DNA of 64,000 nucleotides, from positions 6,448,001-6,512,000 of the forward strand of contig JABWDB010000012.1 in the NCBI GenBank assembly GCA_019614645.1. The letters are read 5' to 3'. The translations under genes were made by a program, and so were the position numbers. The DNA is from Stratiolaelaps scimitus (lineage: Eukaryota > Arthropoda > Arachnida > Mesostigmata > Laelapidae). This document shows, piece by piece, positions 11,890 through 22,167 of this stretch. The notes under the pieces are model-generated. The model saw only the letters and a program-made list of their open reading frames with translations, ran no database searches and was not told the origin of the DNA. Every line of letters begins with the position of its first letter. The first letter of the stretch is position 1.

Positions 11890-12306
11890 CTATGGCTGAC
11901 GGTGGCGACGGAACACGCAATAATTGGTGAAGGGCGTTTCTTGGTTTTGTTTGGCCTGATCGATAAATGGGACCTTCCGTCCGCCGTAAGCAGCAGGCAC
12001 TGGTCGTCTGTTAATCGGTCTGCCTGTGCAGCGACTGCCGGATCCCAGCAGATCCCAAGCACCGTCCCCGGCTCGACCGGGACCTTGGGGGAGCTCACAC
12101 TCACTACATACTGACTCAGACCTTCGACGTCCCCTTCGCAATAGTGGGGTGCTGTCTTGGCCTGGAGTGACCTTCATTCCAGAGCGAACGCCCATGGAGC
12201 GTATGTCTGCGCGGGTGTGTCTGTCGGTGCCATTAAAACGGTTAAGTAGCCACCCCAGACCTGACCAGGTCTTAGTCAGATCTTCCCGCTCGCAGTAGGC
12301 GCACAA
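11890..12306 (-). CDS. candidate exon, cysteine pair near the start
   Basis: 138 codons open to TAG, with about 57 percent purine-first codons. Residues 2-5 form a C-x2-C pair and another C-x2-C lies near residue 67. The C-terminal third is basic and Gln-rich. A donor-like GTA followed by GTGAGT lies inside near 12104 (minus), so the exon may end there. No family is recognised. The opposite strand is open over 12026-12298. Confidence 0.28.
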   Translation of the reverse strand: MCAYCEREDLTKTWSGLGWLLNRFNGTDRHTRADIRSMGVRSGMKVTPGQDSTPLLRRGRRRSESVCSECELPQGPGRAGDGAWDLLGSGSRCTGRPINRRPVPAAYGGRKVPFIDQAKQNQETPFTNYCVFRRHRQP

Positions 12307-13853
12307 AGAACTCTCTATCCCCTACCAGCCCCCGAGTTAGCAGCGGCCGAGGTCGCTTCATTGGGTCGCCGACTGCTTGAGTGACCAGGGTCCTGCCCGG
12401 CTTCTTTCTTCGGGTCTGCTGTCCTTCTTTTCCCCCTCTGCCATTGGAGCAGAGCAGTCGAGTCCACTCTTCAACTAGGCTATATCCTACCCACGACCCT
12501 CGCCGTCCCCCGCGCTAAACCAAACCGAAGCGTCTCATTCAACGCTTAGAAGCGCGAAGTGAAAGAGGACGAGGTAGCTCCTGCTCGGTTCGGCTCCGTC
12601 CTTCTGACAGGCTTCCTGTATTTGCCTGGCCCCTTTACTGACATCATGGTCGGCAAAAGAACGAAGCCCGAACGAACGACGCTGGCCATGTTCATGGTGA
12701 TCCAGCCACATTTGCTCACACCTAACCACCATGACGACGTCACTTTTTGAGCGAGGGTTGAAGAGAGCAGCCCTATTTATGTTGAAGATCTTACTACACC
12801 CGAGCTGAAGGGGCCTCACTGCTGAGGCATAGTCAGTTTGAGACGTTTGACAGTATTCGCTTTAATCTATGGCTGTGGAAGGTCAGCGGGGATCGGCTGT
12901 TGACTTGTAATGCCTATTGTGTTATGAGGAAAACGACAAGTGTATGGAGCTATAATACAATAATAGTAAGTATATTTTCCGGGGTTGACCCACAACGACA
13001 CATTTAACTCAGTCCAGGGTACAACTGCTTTCGGCCAGACCACCGGGGTCTCGACATGGTACAATAATAACAATAATCATACATGCCCCATATTGCATTA
13101 GTATGAGCTCGTTACAGGATTACAACAAGTGAATCCATATAACTCCCAGGATCCATAACTGGATCCATATAACTCCCTCTCTCTTGGCCAAACGGGATGC
13201 GCCTTCATCCATACAGCCTTAGGCTGTATTTTCTTTGGCATTTAGTTGGATACGGCAGGTACATTCAAACGGTGTGAGGCCTTTTCTCGTATACAATATT
13301 GAGCACAGCGTAGGGGGTTGTTGTTACGCACGCATTTTGCCTACTGCCGTAACAGGCTAGCCAGCATCGATGAGCTGCTGAATCGGGAGAATCGAGCCGC
13401 ATATTTCGAGACACATTTAATCATACAGCTTGCGTGCATACACATGCAGCGTTGTCGGTCAGCAGCGACAACGTCGAAATAAAGCCGCCTAACTGAGCAG
13501 TGGTGGAGGCTGGCCACCACCGAAGTGGTGCTCGCCATGGGTGTCCAGCAGCATGATCACATTCGACGAGTCAACGTACCACGGACAGAAAGGTTGGCGG
13601 GCCCCTGACAGAGTTGAATGAGAGAGACACTACTATGGCAAACGAGTACGGGGGCGAGAAGACATTCACTAACCGGCGGCTGCTGCGGCGGCGGCTGCTG
13701 CGCCTCGTTCGTCGCCACGCAGAAAATCAGGATCAGATGAAGGAATGATGAACAGATCGGGCAAAAAAGCGCCCGCCGACCGCCTGGCGTACGCCCCTAC
13801 AGGCAACGTCCGACTGCCGCACGCACAGCGCTAACGAAAGGCAGCGAGACGCA
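12307..13853. other. no supported gene; short repeats
   Basis: The block contains a small hairpin (ATACAGCC TTA GGCTGTAT, about 13211-13229), a 15-bp direct repeat with period 30 (13133-13177) and a GGC/CTG-rich patch (13674-13703). No exon signals are convincing. Confidence 0.4.
13133..13177. repeat. short tandem repeat around GGATCCATA
   Basis: ATCCATATAACTCCC occurs at 13133-13147 and 13163-13177, with a shorter related copy between them. Confidence 0.8.
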
Positions 13854-14093
13854 GTGCGGTCCGAGCGCCTGCAGGCCCATAGGAACTGCAAAAGGGGTCT
13901 GCAAGAGAACCTGGCCGAGGCAGAGACTGGACAGAGAACGGGGGTGGGGACAGAACCGCCAAGCGAAGTCGAGCTAAGAGGAGGACAACGGGAAGAAGCC
14001 ACGAGCATAAAAATGAGTGAATATCCAGCAGCGTTTCGTGTGTCCGCGGGCCGGCAACCAGACATCCAGCCTGATTCTGAGCAGAGACTCTAG
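13854..14093 (+). CDS. candidate exon, hydrophilic Glu/Gln/Arg-rich
   Basis: 79 codons open to a TAG at 14091, with about 66 percent purine in first position. The frame is also open upstream of 13854, where the codon is GTG, so it is probably part of an exon. The product is strongly hydrophilic and probably disordered. The same frame continues after the TAG for 28 more codons with coding-like bias, up to a possible donor (CTGTTC then GTGAGC near 14129). It lies 364 nt before the better exon 14458-14608. One weak donor (ATGA then GTGAAT) would join it in phase. Confidence 0.28.
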   Translation: MRSERLQAHRNCKRGLQENLAEAETGQRTGVGTEPPSEVELRGGQREEATSIKMSEYPAAFRVSAGRQPDIQPDSEQRL

Positions 14094-14457
14094 GCAGAGT
14101 CGGAGCTGGCGCTGTTCGTGAGCCTGTGCGTCGTGCGTTCGCGTGCGTTTGTCCGAGTGCCTGATCGTTGCGTAGTGTGATCGTCGCAGGAAGAGCAGGT
14201 TGTCTTGTTCCGGCACTGGGGCGTCCATCTCGGCGAGAGAGGAGTGATGGTAGCTCACAATGTCCGCATGTGTCTGCGTGTCAGGGTGTGCGCGCGTGTG
14301 GCTGTGTGTCTGTGCGTGTCTGTATGTGTGTGAAAGGGGCTGTGCACCATAATCAATCGTCACCATACCCAGCCGATGTCGAATATACGAGGCAGGGCCA
14401 TACGCGTGCGTATGTATGGTCGAAAATGAATGTTTTTTCCTGCTTGTTCCTCCTCAG

Positions 14458-14608
14458 AAAAGGGTTACTATGTACGAGAGTGTTACCAGTTAGACCAGCG
14501 GACCCCGGGGGCGAAGTGGGCACTATGGGAGTGTTTCACGCGGCTTCGTGGCCCAAGAAAGGATCACATCCCCTTCGAGCGGATGCTGATGGTGGCTGAG
14601 AGATTGTG
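14458..14608 (+). CDS. candidate internal exon with good splice sites
   Basis: The acceptor TGCTTGTTCCTCCTCAG (ends 14457) and the donor TTGTG with GTGAGT (14609) bracket 151 nt. The frame used here gives 49 whole codons with two flanking bases at each end. One alternative frame hits a stop and another closes just before the donor. The peptide is rich in Trp, Tyr, Arg and Leu, with two Cys in a mixed helical-looking pattern, and has no stop. I do not recognise the family. The exon phase requires one base from the preceding exon and one base from the next. Confidence 0.4.
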
Positions 14609-15685
14609 GTGAGTTTTTCTCCGGGTGAGCGAGCGAGCGAGCGAGTGAGTGTGCGTGAGCACATGGAGTCAGTAGAGGTGGGTGGTCGGTCGATATTCAT
14701 CATCCAGGCGGTGGCCGGTAGTGGCGGAAAGCAAAATGAGTGGATGGCCTGAACCTTGAGGAGTCCCCATACGCGTCCCGTTCATCACTAGTCCATCATA
14801 GACACCGCTCAGTGCTGTGGCCACAGCAGAGGCAGCAGCACAAGCAAACACCACGTCTTGTGAGCCACCCCGTAAACCTAGCCTTAGGTTCGTTCATTCC
14901 GGTTGGTGTGTGCTTTATCCCAGCGTTGTGCTGGGGGCCTATCCCATTCTTAGTCAAATGGCGATCTCTTAAAGATGCCTCCGGATCAGCGGTGGAACCT
15001 TCAGACTCTCAGTAGGCAGCTTGCGATGAATCCCTAGATGGATGCGCTATGTTATATACTTTATGCGCGGCGCCACTGTTTAGCAACGCCAAATCGACGT
15101 TGCTTGTTCTCGTTATAAGGGAGATAATTAAGACTTGAATTGGGTTCGAGGATAAGGCTCGGTTGGAGCAGGTGTTTCTCAATAGGCACGGTCGACCGCC
15201 GCTCACGGACAAAGAAATGGGAAAATGGTTATGAGTGATGAGAGAGTAATGACAGCAGTGAGTAGTCTCTGCTTTTCGGACCAAACAGTCGGATATATCT
15301 CGTATTGAGGCTCTTCTCCTGACAGGCCTTTGAAGCAATGCTACACAGCGAGACGTATCATGGACGGAAGGCAGCTAAGAGTCAGCTATGGAATATCTAT
15401 GTGTAGGGGTCTATCAAGAACACATGAACTCCAACGGGAAACAGCAATAAGCAGCTCGTAGTAGCAAAATGCATAGTCAAAAGTCTTGTCAACCGCTATC
15501 TCGATTTATTATGAGACTTATGAGGGCCAACAACTTAAACAAGAGCAATTTTGTTGTCCAGTCGTGATGCCGGCCTAAGAATAGATGCACATGTACATAG
15601 GTTAATGTCGAACGACAACAGTTTCGGCAACATCGGCTAGTTAAGGAGTAACCAAAGGCCGACTCAACCGTCGAAAGAGCGTGAG
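14609..15685. other. no supported gene; (GAGC)n tract
   Basis: GAGC-type tetranucleotide repeats lie at about 14624-14650. Frames on both strands at 14669-15338 are short and unsupported. Confidence 0.4.
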
Positions 15686-16039
15686 ATGAGTTCGTTTCGG
15701 AAGAGACAAATACGAGCAGTTAGGTTTCTCCGGGTGTCGGGTATTGTCGGCACTGTGAAGGGATTCGGGCCAGAGTGGTTGGGGCTGACTGCATTAATTT
15801 TAGTTAAGTGTAACGAGGTGGGCATAATGCCGATTTGTTTCGAGCAAAGCCAGTTGAACGGAAGAAGCTTTAAGCACGGGCGCGCATACACTAGCATTGG
15901 AAGCTTCATTGGCTTCAATGCCCCGGTGGGGATAGCTTGCCCTGGGAGGTTCAACCGTCGGAGAGGGGAGAGATCGCTCTGGACGGCGCGAAGTGCACTC
16001 CACGATGTCGACCCCGACGGCCTGTCCTATTTGCCGTAG
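15686..16039 (+). CDS. candidate protein frame, 117 codons
   Basis: ATG, with G at -3, runs to TAG. About 62 percent of codons begin with a purine. The N-terminus is basic (Arg/Lys-rich) and the middle is moderately hydrophobic and Gly-rich. No motif is recognised. It overlaps the start of the frame at 16005-16208. The antisense frame is open but has a weaker codon pattern. A single-exon gene or an exon fragment are both possible. Confidence 0.28.
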   Translation: MSSFRKRQIRAVRFLRVSGIVGTVKGFGPEWLGLTALILVKCNEVGIMPICFEQSQLNGRSFKHGRAYTSIGSFIGFNAPVGIACPGRFNRRRGERSLWTARSALHDVDPDGLSYLP

Positions 16040-16208
16040 TGCCGTAGTCTCATTGACTACGAAGGCGGAGGGGGCAGTCGGGGTCTCTGGAGATCTCTTC
16101 GCGCGCGTAAAAATGTCCCGAGACTTCGGCGCTAGCAGAGAAGAACGCCGGTTTTCAACGGGTGACGCTCTCGGCTTCGCCCAGTCCTCCCATCTAAATA
16201 CTCAGTGA
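16005..16208 (+). CDS. candidate exon, CPxC zinc-knuckle-like start
   Basis: ATG at 16005, with A at -3, begins a frame of 67 codons to TGA, and about 63 percent of codons begin with a purine. Residues 7-10 read CPIC, followed by a VVS-type strand and a Gly-Ala about ten residues later. That order loosely resembles the first half of the LITAF zinc domain. The hydrophobic insert and second CxxC of that family do not follow, unless a weak donor after GGGGCA (near 16078) is used. The resemblance is by eye and could be coincidental. Confidence 0.24.
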   Translation: MSTPTACPICRSAVVSLTTKAEGAVGVSGDLFARVKMSRDFGASREERRFSTGDALGFAQSSHLNTQ

Positions 16209-16278
16209 GTTAACACGACGAATCAGCTGCACAACGCGAGATAGCGGAATTTCCCTTCACGATTATCAAGGGGCCTAT

Positions 16279-16283
<5 letters not shown>

Positions 16284-16311
<28 letters not shown>
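16284..16311. repeat. (TA)n microsatellite
   Basis: About 28 bp of perfect alternating TA. Confidence 0.95.
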
Positions 16312-16312
<1 letters not shown>

Positions 16313-16591
16313 GCTTCGCGCTGCTTAGCTCACCCAACACACTCGCTAGCTCTGTGTGTTGGGCCCGGAACGATCGCGGCTTAGTGGAGATAATGCCACA
16401 TGGTGAGATAAAATTACTGCCGTTTGTCTGAACTGTTTAACCCGTTCGATAGTTCGTGTAACGACAGATGTAGTCTCGCGGAAGAGGCTATTTGGTATTG
16501 TGGAGCTTTTACGTGCGTTCGATTTATGCGTATCCATGTTTACAAAGAATGCCTATCTCTCTCTCTCACATGTTAGTATTCCTTGTTGCAG

Positions 16592-16851
16592 ACTCTCGGG
16601 TGCAACTTGGCACCACCCTCGGACAGGGGTACAAACGCCTCATTATAATTGAATTACATTTATACAATTTAGACATACATGCCGAAATTCACCCAAGGAT
16701 TCGTACGCCACCAGCGACCCGCTTCAACTTTGACTTTGCGCAGATACCTAACACGTGTTCGTTCAGTGACACTCAAGCATACAAGTGCCTATGCACCATA
16801 TGTATAAGCTTAGCTATTATACCCTTAGACACTTGCCATCATTCGGCATAG
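16592..16851 (+). CDS. candidate terminal exon after strong acceptor
   Basis: CTCTCTCACATGTTAG continues into TATTCCTTGTTGCAG, a strong polypyrimidine tract and acceptor ending at 16591. The frame entered with two bases is open for 85 codons to TAG. The product has a polar first half and a Cys-rich, hydrophobic end. It is not recognised. The frame is also open upstream of the acceptor back to 16492, so the boundary is a prediction. Confidence 0.34.
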
Positions 16852-16894
16852 CTTGTGCATTGGGCGGGATTGCACAATGTGAAAATGACTATAT

Positions 16895-17341
16895 GTGGTG
16901 TTCTGCGTGGGCCGATTCAGTTCATTCCCCGCTACGTCCACCTCGGCGGGATCTAAGGGTTCGCGCGGGAGGATCGGGTCCCTTGTGGCGGATGACTATG
17001 GAACGAATGTCAAGGAGGCAATAGACCGCCGCGCCGGAGATTCGCTTGTGGGGGTTGTTTGCGCGGGGGTGGGGCCGGGGATTGATAGCAGACAATTCCT
17101 TCCTCCTACTCCAATTCAATGTCGCTGCTCTTTCATAATGAGAATGAATAACTCCTTAATTGGCCTTCGCCGTCAATTATTCACAACGCGCCTCGGATGC
17201 GCTGCGTCGGTGGAGCCACGGCGAGTGGCCTCGCTAGCCGAGCTGCACTCCCCGGCCGGCAATGTTCCAGGCAAGTTCACCTCTGGTTGGACCAACTTTC
17301 AAATGTTTGTTATCCTACGGGAGATATACGCTACGGTATAA
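16895..17341 (+). CDS. candidate frame, 148 codons
   Basis: GTG-initiated as read, so more likely an exon than a complete gene; stop TAA. The first 70 codons have about two-thirds purine in first position and code a Gly/Val/Ser/Arg-rich peptide; later codons are less biased. No domain is recognised. It lies 44 nt after the stop of 16592-16851, so the two cannot belong to one continuous frame. Confidence 0.28.
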   Translation: MVFCVGRFSSFPATSTSAGSKGSRGRIGSLVADDYGTNVKEAIDRRAGDSLVGVVCAGVGPGIDSRQFLPPTPIQCRCSFIMRMNNSLIGLRRQLFTTRLGCAASVEPRRVASLAELHSPAGNVPGKFTSGWTNFQMFVILREIYATV

Positions 17342-18779
17342 GTACAGGGAGGAATACGATAGACAACGAGCAAGAGGCAAACTGAATGTGGGCGAATTGT
17401 GCTACCCTTTTTAAGACTCTGTTTACACTACGTGATATGATAACCCGCCCGTTGGGCCTCTTCGATAAATAAATCGCCTTCAAACATATTAAATATATAT
17501 ATATATAGACGGACTTGCTTTTATATATAATATATATATATATATATATTGATGAAATTTAGTCCGTCTACAAAGATGATCCAGAGGTCGTTCAGGTCAG
17601 ATGGGCAGAAGTTGTAGAACAGAGAAGTTGCTTCAGTATATTTTAGCTGAACAATGCAGGTGAGGTACTGTTTTAAATTGCATTTCTAGAAAGTTTAAAA
17701 CGGACAACTTCTTGGAACAAAACGGCTGGCTGACGAGCGCGCAAATTTGAAAAATGGCAAGGCCGACATTCAGCCTCTTGTTGTCTCTGTTCCAAATCGA
17801 ACTCGCTTTTCGACTTGATGAGGCAAGCGGAATGAGCAGTGATTAGGGAGAGGCTTAAGCCCCTCGGCGTTTACTCATATCCGGGATCGAATTGGAATCA
17901 GGTTTAGAACAAAAAGCTTATTGAGCAAATCTATCCAGCAGCGAGGAGCGCAGTGGCGCAAATAAACGTTAACACATGAGATGTATGAATCTGGTTGCGT
18001 TACGAAGTTCGATATCAGAGCCTCGTCAACTATTGCCGAGGCAAACAAACTACTGCAAAGCTTGGGTTAGATAACATTACGTCTACAAACCTGTCCTTAC
18101 ACTAAATTATATATCTTGCACACTTGACGTCTGGGAGCGGCGTCGTCGACCGATGATGGCTGCGTTCCTACGATTGGCTTCGCATTATGCGCCCTCCGCT
18201 GATACCCAGATTTAGTGATATCCGCTATGGTGATCCCTTTTCGAAAAAAAATGATCGGAGCGTCTATTTTGAAATGTCGTCTGTTTTAAACTCATTTTTT
18301 GTTTACCAGCTTGTTCTGGGCTCTAAAGAATAACGTCGACTAACTGATCACGTATCTGTGACTATCACCTGTACGGGGGGGCGTACATCTTGCATAGAGG
18401 CTCTATTTATCTCAACGTTGAAAACAGCTGGAAATTAAGAGTAACTACCACAGAACTAGCCACTTGCGAGGAGCTCCTATAGGCGTCAGTTCTTTCTCGG
18501 CATTTACAAAAAATACTCTAGAAATATCCTACAAATAAAAGTATCACACTGTCAGTTTATTCAAACATACAAATAAAATGCATCCTTGCTAATAATAATT
18601 CCACTGGATCGTTTTCTTTGGGGTGAATTGGCAAATTAGGCCTAAAAATGTCGATATTTTCTAAACGTAATCAATTGAGCACTTGAAGCATATTACTTCT
18701 AGGAAGTACCCTCTTACAGATATAGTAAAAAAAAACCTTTCCCCTCCCTCCCCTAAAAAGAAATTCTGTTCTTTTCAGT
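17342..18779. other. AT-rich, no gene; TA arrays and an inverted repeat
   Basis: The block holds two TA arrays between a pair of 10-bp inverted repeats (17506-17570) and otherwise short frames only. A pyrimidine-rich acceptor TCTGTTCTTTTCAG closes the block at 18777. Confidence 0.5.
17506..17570. repeat. 10-bp inverted repeat around TA-rich loop
   Basis: TAGACGGACT (17506-17515) and AGTCCGTCTA (17561-17570) are exact complements. The 45-base interval is nearly pure AT with a 28-bp TA array, and another short TA array precedes it (17491-17505). Confidence 0.85.
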
Positions 18780-18993
18780 GACTTCGCTAGAAGATGCAAA
18801 TATAACCATTAACAAACTGTGCCGATATGTCCATTCGCAGCCAGGTTATAGCAACGACATTCGTCAAACGGTGTGTCACTGGACTGAGGCGCACGTTTCC
18901 CTTAACATTTTGCGACCACTCTATTACTGTCACAACCTCTACGAGTGCCTCTCAGCTCTTCCGTCATCCTTCCGGCGGATTCCATTCAGCTGA
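18778..18993 (+). CDS. candidate exon after strong acceptor
   Basis: The acceptor AATTCTGTTCTTTTCAG ends at 18777. The frame entered with two bases is open for 70 codons to TGA. The first dozen codons are strongly purine-biased and the rest are not, so the exon may really end earlier, for example before CCAG/GTTATA near 18844. The product contains several Cys, His and Tyr and is not recognised. Other frames are open downstream to 19189. Confidence 0.27.
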   Translation: MTSLEDANITINKLCRYVHSQPGYSNDIRQTVCHWTEAHVSLNILRPLYYCHNLYECLSALPSSFRRIPFS

Positions 18994-19156
18994 ACGACAT
19001 CGTCGACCTTCTAGGCATAAACTTGCCCGCTGCATACTGTCAGGCCAGCCTCGTACGGAAATATACACAAGTCGCCGTCCGACACGCATACACCGCACAT
19101 ATATACAAGCACAGCCAAACCGAGAGATAGGGAGGCATCGACTCGCGCGCTTAAAA

Positions 19157-20390
19157 CGAGAAGACGAAAAAGAGGAAGCGTCGCTGTAATGCCGAAACCG
19201 ACTTCGAGTGGCTGACTCTGCCGATGGTGCTGCTGCTGTTGCAAAGGCGGAGAGGGCCCCCCCCCCCGTCTCCTACTGGTGCTGCTACTGCTACTACAAC
19301 TATTTCCACTGCGACTAACCGAGTCCTTTCGGGCTGCTCCAACTACTCAGGCTTCCGTCGAACCACGACGACGCCCGCGCCTCGCCCACCAGTGCCTCGC
19401 ACTTACCCTCGCAACCCCCAGCGTTTTAGGGGCCTGCTTCCGTGTGCTTCGTGCTCGCTCCCGAATCTAACCACGTTTCTCACTATTCCTGTTCATTCTT
19501 TCATCCATACCCCTCCCCTTGTCGTCGTCGTCTTCGAGTGGCCGTCGATGGTCCGACGCCCGGCTCTTCTCCTCGGTCGTGGCACAGCCGCAGTTCCCAT
19601 TCTGTTTTGCTTGGGCTTCTCGGCAACCAATGCTTGCCGAGAAGCCTGTGCGCCGCCACTGCTTTTGCTGACTGTCTACGGGCCCATTCGACTCCCCCCC
19701 TCTCTCCCGCTTTCGCGCGATGTCTCTTGCTCTCTCTCTCTCTCTCGTTCTCTCTCTCTCTCTCGTACTCTCCTATACACAAACGTACGGCAGTAGTGCT
19801 TTGTGTGTTCGTTCCACTTCCGCCCGCGAAATCGGCGGTTTCCGGTTAAAGCTAGCAGACGGATAGACGGAGCGGACAGTAGCGGAGGCGCCGAATCGAC
19901 CGGGAAGAAGCGACGAAGAGGTTTGGCGGCGGCGGCGTCTGCGGCTGCGGCCGAGTCGTCGCTAGCCACTTCTTCTCCCATGCTCCGTGTCCCGAGTCCC
20001 CCTGTCGTGCAGTGCGGCAAGCAGGACCACACTGGCTGGCACGCTGCACAGGTGCGCTGGGCTGGGCGGCCCGGCTGGTTCAAGCCGAAAGAACTCAGCG
20101 GAGGAGTCTTCCTGCGCCGTCTTGGGTTTGGGCAAAACGGCTCAAGCAGTAGGGAGTCTGTGGGGGGACGAAGCATCGGGAACGGGGTAAGCAACGGCGC
20201 CGCCGACTATGCTGGACCCGAGCCGAGTCGGGTTGAGCCGAACAGTACAGTGCAGATGCGTGAGAGCAGGTCGGGGACTCGACTTGGGGCAGGTGGGTCG
20301 CCAGGGACGCGACCGATGGCGCGGGACTTCTTCTGGGCTAGTGAAGTGGTGGAGCACCTCCAAATGCTTCTTCTTCGCCTCTCTAAGTAG
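19157..20390 (+). CDS. long low-complexity frame with one internal TAG
   Basis: One reading frame is open from 19157 to 20390 (411 codons) except for a TAG at 19794-19796. The 5' half is Thr/Pro/Leu/Ser-rich and partly coded by CT repeats. The 3' half has an Ala run, a Lys/Arg cluster and Gly/Ser-rich sequence. A donor-like GGG/GTAAGC lies at 20186. GC richness and CT tracts lower the chance of stops, so this may not be coding. If it is, the TAG marks either the end of one exon or a lesion. An antisense frame (19676-20194) is a likely shadow. Confidence 0.22.
19614..19646. repeat. perfect hairpin, 13-bp stem
   Basis: GGCTTCTCGGCAA (19614-19626) and its exact complement (19634-19646) are separated by seven bases. 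Confidence 0.9.
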
Positions 20391-20573
20391 CAAATGATGC
20401 GTTTAAGCCCTGGCCGGCAGGCCGCTTGGCAGTCTGCCTGCTCGCTCTTGGAGTAGAGCCACCGACTACCGGTCACACACGAGCGAGAGCGGCTCCTTTT
20501 CTCGAACTCCTGCTCCCCATTCCTGCGGATGAACAGTACCCGGACGTACGCCCGTATCCGCCCGTTCGGCCGG

Positions 20574-20899
20574 CTACGGGCTATGAGTTCCGGCGAACGG
20601 GGCTTCTTGGCCTGCGCAGGCCAAGAAGCACTGGTTCGTCCATACAAATAGTGGCAGCGTAGCTGTCGAAGTGGATGGAGGATGAGTATGGGGAAGAGAA
20701 GGCCAAACAGCTTGCCGACAACAAGCCTAAGGTCCTCCTCGGCCTCAGGTCCTGGGCCCTTTTTCTCTTAGCGAGCCGGAGCCAAAGCCCACACACTCCT
20801 AAGCACGCTCGATGCTCCCCGCTTACCTTCTAGTTTCGGGGTGCGCTTTGCGTTCCAGCCTCGCCCGACCTTGCCCGCACTGGCCGTGTCTCGTCCCAT
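20574..20899 (-). CDS. candidate two-exon small gene
   Basis: Exon 1 (20899-20827): ATG with G at -3 and +4, 24 codons with 75 percent purine-first, ending GAAG before GTAAGC. Exon 2 (20662-20574): acceptor CATCCACTTCGACAG after a long pyrimidine tract, then 28 codons to TAG. The single base left by exon 1 plus the two bases opening exon 2 complete a codon, so the phase agrees across the 164-nt intron. The predicted product is about 53 residues, basic then hydrophobic with two Cys, and unrecognised. A 28-bp palindrome lies inside exon 2. Confidence 0.3.
20602..20629. repeat. 28-bp perfect palindrome
   Basis: GCTTCTTGGCCTGC is followed immediately by its exact reverse complement, centred between 20615 and 20616. 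Pairing fails at 20601/20630. Confidence 0.92.
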
Positions 20900-21114
20900 G
20901 CCTTCCTTCGGCTCTCTATCTCTCTCTCCTCCTTCAACCCATGGCTGCTATGCTATTGCTACCGTCCAATAATTAAACACCACGACTATAACTTTTTATA
21001 CCCAGCGTCCTTTTTCCCCTTCTGGCGAGTTGGGGAGAGAAACCTAGAAAACCTAGAGACGCTTACACGAGCGCCATCCACTTTACATCCATACGAAGAA
21101 AAAAACCAGAGTCC
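20900..21114. other. possible promoter side of the minus-strand model; nothing defined
   Basis: A CT-rich stretch on the plus strand (GA-rich on minus) with no TATA box or initiator that I can defend. Confidence 0.25.
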
Positions 21115-21340
21115 TTGCTTAGTGGCCTGACGATTGTCCGTCTTTTAAGGGACGGTCGCCTCCGAAGCGGCAAGGCCGCCAAGGACCCAGCGCGGCAAGT
21201 ACGCGGCGAGTCTCCTTATTTAGCCGGGAAAGAGCAGGCCGAAGGGAAAAGGCCTTTTTCCACTCAAGGCCATCAGGAAGATTTAGCCGCTGGTAAACGC
21301 TGGCAGCGATTCTCGTTACGCCGATGCCATTCCAGCGAAA
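21115..21340 (+). CDS. candidate exon ending at a GTAAGC donor
   Basis: The frame is open from at least 21115 and reaches GCGAAA followed by GTAAGC (21341), a good donor. About two-thirds of the first 60 codons begin with a purine. The peptide is basic and hydrophilic (Arg, Lys, Gln, Gly). Without splicing the frame would continue to 21498 with poorer codons. The 5' boundary is not defined. No family is recognised. Confidence 0.28.
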
Positions 21341-22167
21341 GTAAGCAAGGAAATCTCGGGGGGGGCGGGACGCGAGGTGGACGAACGAACTATCATTGTT
21401 TTGGCTTTGTTTGCCGCTGGGCTGTATTCGCATCGCAGTATCGCGACGCGCACAGCAGTCAACTGTGTTATTCTATTGTTTGTATATGCTTGCTGTGACG
21501 GTTCCGATTGTATTTAGGGGTGACGTATATATCGCTCGATAGACAGGTGCATCTTGGTACGGGCGGAATAGAACATAGTAACGAACTGTATCACGAAGCC
21601 TGATAACGTTAATGTTGCATTGTCTAATAGACCCAAGGGAGCGGAGAAAGATGCACGTTGGAAGAGATGACAACCGTCTACAACATGGGCTCTTTGCCGC
21701 TGGGAATAAGATGCAGCGGATGAGTGGCTCTGCATTGCATAGCTACGGGATGGGTAACTGTTTCGTGTTCTGTAGTTAAAGCAAAGTGCACCAATCGAAA
21801 CTCAACGTGGACTATAATTAGCTTGGTGTCATATTGCCATAACATAGACGGTAATCTAAGTCATGATGGTAGCTACTGTAAATAATTATACCACACTTGC
21901 ATTGCACTAGCAGCAACCATAATTATGAATGCATCATTAGGTAATCGTCATGAATTTAAAGTATCACGAAGTACCTACGAGTTCTCTCTATTCCATTTAA
22001 ATCCAAAGCTCCCACCTCATTTCTGGTGATTCCTCGCTACAGAATGATCAAGTGACTTGTGTTTCTACGTCCTCCTGTCATATTTACTATACCTGCGGTC
22101 AACCGTATGTCATCGGCAGTACCAGCTTCATCGTATATGGTCACATATACGTATACACTGCCGAATA
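21341..22167. other. AT-rich, nothing supported
   Basis: Short frames only; no repeats of note. Confidence 0.45.

Noticed and set aside
19676..20194. 172-codon minus frame with Arg-Glu repeats
   Set aside because: The repeats are the antisense of a CT array and the frame has no start or splice support.
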